From Betaproteobacteria bacterium (lineage in GTDB: Bacteria > Pseudomonadota > Gammaproteobacteria > Burkholderiales > SG8-41): DNA of 38,572 bases. The translations under genes and the position numbers were made by a program. Below are positions 33,445 to 38,572 of this stretch, piece after piece. Location of the stretch: NCBI GenBank assembly GCA_016199485.1, contig JACQGO010000210.1, positions 1 to 38,572 of the forward strand, in the 5' to 3' direction. Numbering within the stretch: position 1 is the stretch's first letter; every line of letters starts with the position of its first letter. The notes beneath the pieces are model-generated. The model had not been told where the DNA came from. It searched no databases and saw only the letters and a program-made list of their open reading frames with translations.

Positions 33445-33519
33445 ACCCGCCGTTACCTGATAATGGCCTTCGTACAATAGGCGGAGAATCTGAGTCGGAC
33501 GGATTGCTCGCAGGAAGGG

Positions 33520-34350
33520 CTACGTTGTTCCACCACACACGCTGATAGCCTGACCCGTTACGTACGAGCTTGCTTCGGAAGCCAAGAAGGCAACCATTGC
33601 CGCAACTTCCTCCGGGTGGCCTTGCCGACCGACTGGTATATGCTCGACGCGTTTGGCAAGCCCTGCTTCCAAATCGTCTCCCGGGTGGCTTAGCCTCGCT
33701 GCACTAAGCGCCCTGCTCGTGAGAATGGCGCCGGGACAGATTGCATTGACAGTGATTCCGTGCGGGGCAAGATCCACCGCCAATGCACGTGTGAAGCCTA
33801 CAATTGCCGCCTTGGACGCTGAATAGACCGCCTTATGCTTTCTGCCGTACTTAGCAGAAGCCGAAGAAATACTAATGATTCGTCCCCATCCTTGCTTTCG
33901 CATAGGTGTCACGGCAGATCGTGACATCAGGAATACTCCACGGGCATTGATTGCCATCACGTTCTCCCACACGTCCAGAGGTACATCCTCGATATCGGCG
34001 CGATCTCGACCATAGGGTGCGCCAGCATTGTTAACAAGAATGTCGAGTCGGCCATATCGCGCCAGAACCTCGCGGACCATGCGTGCCGCATCAACTTCAG
34101 AGGTCACATCTCCTTGCCCCGAAGAAGCGGTACCACCGGCCGCGACGATCTCATCCACGAGAGATTCAAGCCCTCGCCAGGACTGATCAGTATCATTCTG
34201 CAAATCACCTACATTGGCAACGCCTCGTATCGCCACATCGGTTACGACCACAATCACGCCAGACGCAGCTAACGCACGTGCCGTAGCAGATCCGATCCCT
34301 TTTTGTTTACCGCAACCCGTTATCAGCGCGACTCGGCTAGACGCTTTCAT
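33520..34350 (-). CDS. Short-chain dehydrogenase/reductase (SDR), 3-ketoacyl reductase-like
   Basis: 276 residues, classical SDR. Cofactor motif is TGCGKQKGIGSATARAL (11-27), slightly expanded compared with TGxxxGIG. NNAG is at 107-110, the catalytic Ser in IISISSAS, and YSASK gives Tyr176 and Lys180. The C-terminal VTGQAISVCGGTT is usual. It oxidises or reduces a hydroxyl/keto group with NAD(P). Substrate is unknown. As part of the minus-strand block it probably handles a hydroxy or sugar acid intermediate. GAGGAAA precedes the ATG. Relics of two insertion sequences flank the gene. Confidence 0.9.
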   Translation of the reverse strand: MKASSRVALITGCGKQKGIGSATARALAASGVIVVVTDVAIRGVANVGDLQNDTDQSWRGLESLVDEIVAAGGTASSGQGDVTSEVDAARMVREVLARYGRLDILVNNAGAPYGRDRADIEDVPLDVWENVMAINARGVFLMSRSAVTPMRKQGWGRIISISSASAKYGRKHKAVYSASKAAIVGFTRALAVDLAPHGITVNAICPGAILTSRALSAARLSHPGDDLEAGLAKRVEHIPVGRQGHPEEVAAMVAFLASEASSYVTGQAISVCGGTT

Positions 34351-34428
34351 AGATTTCCTCGAGTATAGACAGGCTTCAAGCAGTACTCAAACACGAATTA
34401 CCAAGGCGAAACAAAGCATCCGATCATG

Positions 34429-34612
34429 TCAAGCTGCGGCGTAGCGCACGCTCGGGTGCCGGAAGAGGGCTCGCACGAGGGCAGGAGTTTTTTGCAGCGT
34501 GCGAAAGAACCTCTTGGCCGCCCGCTTATCCTGCCGCGGCAGCACTTCATCCTAGTCGACCGCGCGCCAAAGATAGCTGCAGCTTGCCGTTGATTCTGCG
34601 GAAGACTTCAAC
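34429..34612 (-). pseudogene. IS6-family transposase relic
   Basis: In the 339-bp gap before the Bug gene, the minus strand encodes pieces of an IS6-type transposase. EVFRRINGKL is followed, after a frameshift near 34582, by YLWRAVD, a stop codon, then DEVLPRQDKRAAKRFFRTLQKTP and ALVRALFRHPS. The intact family reads roughly RINGKxxYLWRAVDQxG and then RRDxxAAKRFF. It is a small internal remnant with several inactivating changes. No terminal inverted repeats were found by eye. Confidence 0.72.
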
Positions 34613-34689
34613 AAGATTCCTTTGCTACGCTCGCAATGACAAACCGAAGGGTCTTACATCAGCCTGCCAGACCCCATTTTTCTCGTGCT

Positions 34690-35682
34690 TTAATCGACTT
34701 TGGCGCCGGAAGCCTTGACTATCGTCTCCCACTTGGCGATCTCGTCGCGCACAAAAACCGCAAATTGCTCGGGCGTACTGCCGACACGCTCCGCACCTTG
34801 GCTCAGAAACCGTTCATTCATTTCATTCGAGTTGATGGCCCTGATGAGTGCGGCATTAAGGTAGGAGTAGAGGGTCTTGGGTGTGCCGGGCGGTAAGAAT
34901 ACACCATGCCAGGTCGAAGGTTTAAAGCGGGCAAGGCCCGACTCGGCGGAGGTCGGTACTTTGGGCAGCAGCGCTGAGCGCCGTTCAGCCGTGAGAACCA
35001 GTGCGCGCAGCTTCCCGCTTCGCACATGCGGCAACAGTGACGGGATGGTGTTGAATGTCAGGTCCACTCGCCCCGCAAGCAGATCCGACAGCGACGCAGG
35101 GAAACCCTTGTACGGAACGTGCGTGATGTCGATACCCGCCACGATTTTCAGCATCACCCCCGTAAGGTGCGAGCCGCTGCCGTTGCCCGCCGACGCGAAG
35201 GTAATCTGGCCGGGTTTAGTTTTGGCGAGAGCAATTAAATCCTGCAGCGAGTTCGTCGGCACAATCGGATTCGAGACCAGCAGATACGGCAGCGTCGTGA
35301 GTTGGGTGATGGGAACAAAGTCTTTCAGAGGATCATAAGGCAGTTTTGACAACAGGGTAGGGGTGATCGCGAAGGCGACATTCGTCATCAGCAACGTATG
35401 GCCGTCGGGCGATGCCTTGGCAACCAGATCCGAACCGATTACCCCTCCCCCACCGCCGCGATTCTCGACGACTACCTGCTGGCCGAGGACAACGCCAAGA
35501 CTTTGGGCAACAAGGCGGGCAACAGTATCGATCGACCCTGACGCGAGGAATGGCACGATCATTCTGATCGGCTTGGACGGATAAGCCTGCTCTGAACTTG
35601 TCGAACGGGACTGCGCGGCCGTCGCGCACGCAAACCCGAACGCGACCGCAAGCACAAACGCACGCAGCAGTGGATGTCTCAT
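34690..35682 (-). CDS. Bug family (TctC-type) tripartite tricarboxylate receptor
   Basis: 330 residues. Signal peptide 1-23 (AFVLAVAFGFACATAAQ) and a full Bug domain: YPSKPIRMIVPFLASGSIDTVARLVAQSLG, VVENRGGGGGVIGSDLVAKASPDGHTLLM, THVPYKGFPASLSDLLAGRVDL and HVRSGKLRALVLTA. It is a periplasmic high-affinity receptor for a small acid. It is clearly different from the other Bug protein in the island, so two related substrates or two acquisitions are possible. Its ATG overlaps the stop of the CobW-like fragment upstream. It lies in the same direction as the LeuC-like gene and is presumably its importer component. Confidence 0.92.
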   Translation of the reverse strand: MRHPLLRAFVLAVAFGFACATAAQSRSTSSEQAYPSKPIRMIVPFLASGSIDTVARLVAQSLGVVLGQQVVVENRGGGGGVIGSDLVAKASPDGHTLLMTNVAFAITPTLLSKLPYDPLKDFVPITQLTTLPYLLVSNPIVPTNSLQDLIALAKTKPGQITFASAGNGSGSHLTGVMLKIVAGIDITHVPYKGFPASLSDLLAGRVDLTFNTIPSLLPHVRSGKLRALVLTAERRSALLPKVPTSAESGLARFKPSTWHGVFLPPGTPKTLYSYLNAALIRAINSNEMNERFLSQGAERVGSTPEQFAVFVRDEIAKWETIVKASGAKVD

Positions 35683-35813
35683 GGCGGTTCTCTTGCTCTC
35701 GTTGATGATGACAAAACTATTCTATTCTTGAGCCCCGGATGCTGCAACAAACGATTCAACAGCGCCGTTTTGCCACTGCCAAGAAAACCAGTGATGATTG
35801 AAACGGGCAGCAT
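35679..35813 (-). pseudogene. Truncated N-terminus of a CobW/COG0523-family metal-chaperone GTPase
   Basis: 44 codons. The start MLPVSIITGFLGSGKTALLN plus RLLQHPGLKNRIVL is the typical beginning of CobW/YjiA/ZigA proteins, with Walker A GFLGSGKT complete. After about 33 codons similarity is lost and the frame ends at the start codon of the Bug gene. The remaining roughly 300 residues, including the CxCC metal site, are absent. A deletion probably fused the start of this gene to the region before the Bug gene. It may still provide a leader that couples translation. Confidence 0.8.
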
Positions 35814-35852
35814 GGCGTGGTCCTACACTTCTTGATTTTCTCCGAAGTTCCA

Positions 35853-37109
35853 TCACAGATATTTTCGTGGGTCTGTTATCTTTCCTGCGACGCAGGATGC
35901 GGTGACGGTATACGGCGCCGCCAAGAACATCTTTGCTGAGAGATCGCCGCCCCGTCCCGGGGGATTGGTTGACCCCGTGTTTACGCCTATCTCTCCAATT
36001 CCCAACGGCGTATTCTTATCTGTGCCGGGGACGTGCAGAACGCATTCGGCAGCCAGCAGCGTCGAAACGAAGCCCTCATTCACTGCGTCTCGAAGGATGT
36101 TCATACTACCTGGCACGATATCCATGATAACGTCAGGATGAATTTTGCGGCCTTCCAGAATCTCGGCTGCCATCCTTATGTCGGCCAGCCAGCCGTTGTG
36201 TTCCGTGCCAACCATACCCTTGTTAATCGTGACCCCCGCCACCTCAGACACAGGTTTTACCGTGTAGCGATTGTCTGGCATCACCACTTGCGGTTCGATG
36301 TTAGACACGTCAAATTCATACACTTTCGCATAGTGCGCGTCCGGATCACTGACTAACGGCTCAAATTCCTCACCAGAGTGATGCCTCACCCAGGATAATG
36401 TCTTCTCATCAGGATTCATGATTGAGGTCCACGCACCAGTGAACAGCGTCACTCCACATAAGCAGAACCTTGCGTCCATGTCCATCTCGTCAACGACGGG
36501 CCCCACCCACTCCGTAACCATGCCAACGGCACCCGACGGCCCGATTCGTCCCAGCGTGTACTCCGAAATGTCTCTGGCGGATACCCCCTTGGGGAGCTTG
36601 CCCTTGATGATCATCTTGCAACTCTGAGGAACCTTGATCCATGTCTTGCCTCTGGCGAGGTAAGCGCCTGTGCCAAAGGAAAGTGCTAAGGAAAAGCAGC
36701 CTAGCGCTCCTACAGTGCAGGTGTGACCATTAACTCCTTGAAAGATACACTCCCCAGGTAGTGCCCAGCCCTTTTCCGCAGTAATTATCGCTTCAGCACC
36801 CTGCCGTCCCAGCTCGTAGATGTATTCCTTGCGGATACCCATTGCCTTGGCCCACTCGCGCGTCGTTCGCCTGTTCTCTTGAGCGACCTTGCTCTCGGTG
36901 GCTCCATAGTGACCGTCTACGATCCTGATGCGATGAACATCGAACGGCTTGATACCCCATAATGCGAGTCGATCTGCTCCTTTGCCAAGCGCCGAGTGGT
37001 GCGCCATGGTCGTCGGTCGATTGCTCGTTACCTCAATGTAATCGCCGGGCGACACTTCTTTCTTATTTGCTGCTCTCGCCAGGATCTTTTCTGTGATGGT
37101 CTTGCCCAC
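35853..37109 (-). CDS. LeuC-like (aconitase large-subunit) protein lacking the iron-sulfur cysteines
   Basis: 418 residues, the length of archaeal-type 3-isopropylmalate dehydratase large subunits, and alignable from MGKTITEKIL to AGKITDPRKYL. Conserved pieces include HTCTVGALG, ARGKTWIKVP, DARFCLCGV, PDEKTL, KPVSEV and AAEILEGRKIHPDV. Two cluster-binding motifs are replaced. GSCTNGR reads GTEHNGW (301-307). The TCGPC region reads VPGTDKN (360-366). GADSHTCT has become GVNGHTCT (125-132). None of the three [4Fe-4S] cysteines remains, so normal hydratase chemistry is excluded or changed. The frame is intact with GTG start at 37109 behind GAGGAGG. First gene of the block next to tRNA-Val. Confidence 0.87.
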   Translation of the reverse strand: MGKTITEKILARAANKKEVSPGDYIEVTSNRPTTMAHHSALGKGADRLALWGIKPFDVHRIRIVDGHYGATESKVAQENRRTTREWAKAMGIRKEYIYELGRQGAEAIITAEKGWALPGECIFQGVNGHTCTVGALGCFSLALSFGTGAYLARGKTWIKVPQSCKMIIKGKLPKGVSARDISEYTLGRIGPSGAVGMVTEWVGPVVDEMDMDARFCLCGVTLFTGAWTSIMNPDEKTLSWVRHHSGEEFEPLVSDPDAHYAKVYEFDVSNIEPQVVMPDNRYTVKPVSEVAGVTINKGMVGTEHNGWLADIRMAAEILEGRKIHPDVIMDIVPGSMNILRDAVNEGFVSTLLAAECVLHVPGTDKNTPLGIGEIGVNTGSTNPPGRGGDLSAKMFLAAPYTVTASCVAGKITDPRKYL

Positions 37110-37153
37110 GCGTGCCTCCTCTATGGCCTTGCCCCCGTATCTTAAATCTTATA

Positions 37154-37176
37154 GCCGGGCCATTATCCGACCCGGC
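37154..37176 (-). terminator. Hairpin downstream of tRNA-Val, possible terminator
   Basis: GCCGGG (37154-37159) and CCCGGC (37171-37176) can pair around an 11-base loop. On the minus strand it lies 46 bp past the tRNA 3' end and is followed by an A/T-rich but not pure-T stretch. It may end the tRNA transcript before the LeuC-like gene. Confidence 0.4.
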
Positions 37177-37221
37177 GGCGAAACAGCGAATGGAGCTACT
37201 TCGATAAGTGCTTGAGTTTGG

Positions 37222-37296
37222 TGGTGGGTGGTACTGGGTTCGAACCAGCGACCCCTGCCGTGTGAAGACAGTGCTCTACCGCTGAGCTAACCACCC
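37222..37296 (-). tRNA. tRNA-Val (anticodon CAC), island integration site
   Basis: In minus orientation the acceptor GGGTGGT pairs with ACCACCC, the D-arm reads TAGCTCAGCGGTAGAGC, the anticodon stem CTGTC/GGCAG encloses TTCACAC (anticodon CAC), and the T-arm is CTGGGTTCGAACCCAG. CCA is encoded. The half from the anticodon to CCA is duplicated at 24434-24475, marking this gene as the attachment site of the island. Confidence 0.96.
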
Positions 37297-37362
37297 GCGT
37301 TTCGGTCGTGGAACGCGCTCGATTCTAGCACCTCTGGCGGGCCGTCTTCAATTCGGAAAGGG

Positions 37363-37368
37363 TATAAT
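37363..37368 (+). promoter_or_regulatory. Possible -10 box for the CoA-transferase gene
   Basis: A perfect TATAAT lies 98 bp before the ATG at 37467, in the spacer between tRNA-Val and the CoA-transferase. No convincing -35 is visible at 17 bp, so this is only a candidate. Confidence 0.35.
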
Positions 37369-37466
37369 TCCAATCGCCTGGTCAACGCGGCGGGGCAGAG
37401 CCCGCCGGTTATTTTCGCACAAGAAAAATACCGCGCCGCCGTATTCGCGAGTTCAGCCGACGCTTC

Positions 37467-38572
37467 ATGCTGCCATACGAAAGCCTGCCGCCACCACCGA
37501 GAGGCACGCCGTTCGGCCTGCTCGAGGGCGTCGTCGTGCTCGATCTCACGACTTCGATCGCGGGGCCGTATGCGACGCTGCTGCTCGCCGACATGGGGGC
37601 GGAGGTGGTGAAGATCGAGCGGCCGGGCCGCGGCGACGACTGCCGCGCGTGGGGGCCGCCGTTCCTGAACGGGGAGTCGCTGTGGTTTCTGAGCGTCAAC
37701 CGCAACAAGAAGAGCGTGACGCTGGACTACAGCGGGGAGAGCGGCCGCGCGGTGCTCTACGACATGGTGCGCAAGTCCGACGTCGTGGTGGTGAATCTCG
37801 TCGAACGCGCCCAGAAGAAGCTCGGCGTCGACTGTGCGGCGCTTGCCGGGCTCAGGCCCGATCTCGTGTTCGTGTCGGTCACCGGTTTCGGGATCTCCGG
37901 CACGCGCAGGGATTTTCCGTGCTATGACCTGATCGCGGAGGGCTACAGCGGGGTGATGGATCTGACCGGCGAGGCGGACAGCCCGCCGCAGAAGGTTGGG
38001 ACGCCCGCCGCCGATCTCATCGCGGGCATGGATGCGGCGTTCGCCACCGTGGCCGCGCTGCTCGACCGGCAGCGCACCGGCAAGGGACACAGGATCGATA
38101 TCTCGATGGTGGACAGCATGACGCGCTTCATGGCGCCGCGCATCGTGCCCTACCTCGGCTCGGGCGAGGTCCCGCGCCGCACCGGCGCGAGGGACAGCGT
38201 GATCGCGGTGTATCAGACCTTCGATACCGCGGACAAGCCGCTCACGCTGGGGCTCGGGAACGATGCGATCTGGAAACGCTTCTGGAGCGCAGCGGGACGC
38301 GCGGAAATGGGCGAGGATCCGCGCTACGCGACCAATGCTCTGCGGCGGGCCGCGCGCGCGGAGGTCGTCGCGGAAATCCAGAAGGTGCTCGCCGCGCGCC
38401 CGCGCGACGAGTGGCTCAAGCTCTTCGTCGAGGCGAAGGTGCCCGCGGGCCCGGTGAACCGCGCCGACGAGGTCGCCGCCGATCCCGAGCTTCTCGCGCG
38501 GGGTTTGTTCTACGCCGCGGAAAAAGACGGCGCACGCGTTCCGCAGGTGGGCCTGGGGATCGCGGTCGATGA
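37467..38572 (+). CDS. CaiB/BaiF (family III) CoA-transferase, 3' end outside the window
   Basis: 368 codons are present and the gene runs past the right edge. Family III CoA-transferase features are clear: LEGVVVLDLTTSIAGPYATLLLADMGAEVVKIERPGRGDDCR at the N-terminus, FLSVNRNKKSVTLDY, and catalytic Asp in CYDLIAEGYSGVMDLTG. VGTPAADLIAGMDAAFATVAALL and GHRIDISMVDSM follow. Such enzymes move CoA between acyl-CoA and free carboxylic acids such as formate/oxalate, carnitine or aromatic acids. The substrate cannot be read here. The GC-rich composition matches the core chromosome, so it is the ancestral right flank of the tRNA-Val site. Confidence 0.92.
   Translation, partial: MLPYESLPPPPRGTPFGLLEGVVVLDLTTSIAGPYATLLLADMGAEVVKIERPGRGDDCRAWGPPFLNGESLWFLSVNRNKKSVTLDYSGESGRAVLYDMVRKSDVVVVNLVERAQKKLGVDCAALAGLRPDLVFVSVTGFGISGTRRDFPCYDLIAEGYSGVMDLTGEADSPPQKVGTPAADLIAGMDAAFATVAALLDRQRTGKGHRIDISMVDSMTRFMAPRIVPYLGSGEVPRRTGARDSVIAVYQTFDTADKPLTLGLGNDAIWKRFWSAAGRAEMGEDPRYATNALRRAARAEVVAEIQKVLAARPRDEWLKLFVEAKVPAGPVNRADEVAADPELLARGLFYAAEKDGARVPQVGLGIAVD

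Larger units (their letters stand above)
24434..37262. mobile_element. Genomic island integrated at tRNA-Val(CAC), bounded by 42-bp direct repeats
   Basis: The 42 bp at 24434-24475 are identical, base for base, to 37221-37262, which cover the anticodon-to-CCA half of the intact tRNA-Val(CAC) gene. This is the layout left by a tyrosine integrase acting at a tRNA anticodon loop: the intact gene at one end, an orphan 3' fragment at the other. The roughly 12.8 kb between them includes accessory genes, patches visibly AT-richer than the flanks, IS relics and broken genes. No integrase, excisionase or transfer gene is visible, so the element is probably immobilised or depends on enzymes from elsewhere. 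Flanks are ccdA and a CoA-transferase. Confidence 0.82.

Noticed and set aside
31655-37109. Leucine biosynthesis leuCD
   Set aside because: Both subunits lack the residues needed for isopropylmalate isomerase, they are separated by several genes, and no leuB or leuA is nearby.
37222-37296. Reading this tRNA as tRNA-Glu (TTC)
   Set aside because: With U33 fixed in the loop TTCACAC, positions 34-36 are CAC, so the tRNA is valine.

Overview
The window looks like chromosome of a GC-rich betaproteobacterium, most likely an uncultured or environmental Burkholderiales, Rhodocyclales or Nitrosomonadales relative. The reasons are the order tRNA-Val / tRNA-Asp / ppiD / fabI, the gloB / methyltransferase / rnhA / dnaQ block, a BCAM0308-family protein, and two Bug (TctC-type) solute receptors. 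This placement comes from gene content and order only.

Region 1 (1-14.3 kb) is core genome. It holds two tRNAs, the periplasmic folding factor PpiD, enoyl-ACP reductase FabI, and a four-gene peptide-type ABC transporter whose reading frames overlap (lipoprotein receptor, two permeases, fused double ATPase). A MltD-type lytic transglycosylase, glyoxalase II, a methyltransferase, RNase HI and the DNA polymerase III epsilon subunit follow.

Region 2 (14.3-19.7 kb) holds a DsrE2-like sulfur-carrier-type protein, a small cold-shock-domain protein behind an FNR/ANR-like box, an N-terminally truncated HhH-GPD glycosylase, a BCAM0308 protein, GlgC, a small acidic protein behind an apparently ideal class II FNR-type promoter, and NudC.

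Region 3 (19.7-24.4 kb) is a copper/thiol-redox cluster: a Cys-containing exported protein, a Met-rich exported protein, a membrane-anchored cytochrome c, two TlpA/CcmG-like thioredoxins, a multicopper oxidase and CcdA. The second thioredoxin is broken by one extra base. The oxidase has lost its middle and changed frame.

Region 4 (24,434-37,262) is an integrated genomic island. A perfect 42-bp direct repeat links the 3' half of the intact tRNA-Val(CAC) gene at the right end to an orphan tRNA fragment at the left end. No integrase is visible inside. The left part carries a Fic AMPylase with its own inverted-repeat operator candidate, an amber-interrupted membrane protein, an orphan HicB antitoxin behind a perfect 16-bp palindrome, a secreted nuclease-like protein and a Bug receptor. 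The right part is a mostly minus-strand catabolic block: LeuC-like and LeuD-like subunits, a Bug receptor, an SDR dehydrogenase, two tandem paralogous small proteins, a KDG-kinase-like PfkB enzyme and a KDG-aldolase-like enzyme. Relics of an IS3 orfA, an IS6 transposase and a CobW-type GTPase lie among these genes.

The most unusual finding is the LeuC/LeuD-like pair. The large subunit lacks all three cysteines that normally hold the [4Fe-4S] cluster, and the small subunit has replaced the catalytic GSSREH motif with a His/Asp-rich one. Both remain full-length open frames, which suggests an aconitase-fold enzyme with different active-site chemistry, working with a Bug importer and KDG-type enzymes on an unknown hydroxy or sugar acid. 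Beyond the island, a CaiB/BaiF CoA-transferase runs off the right edge.
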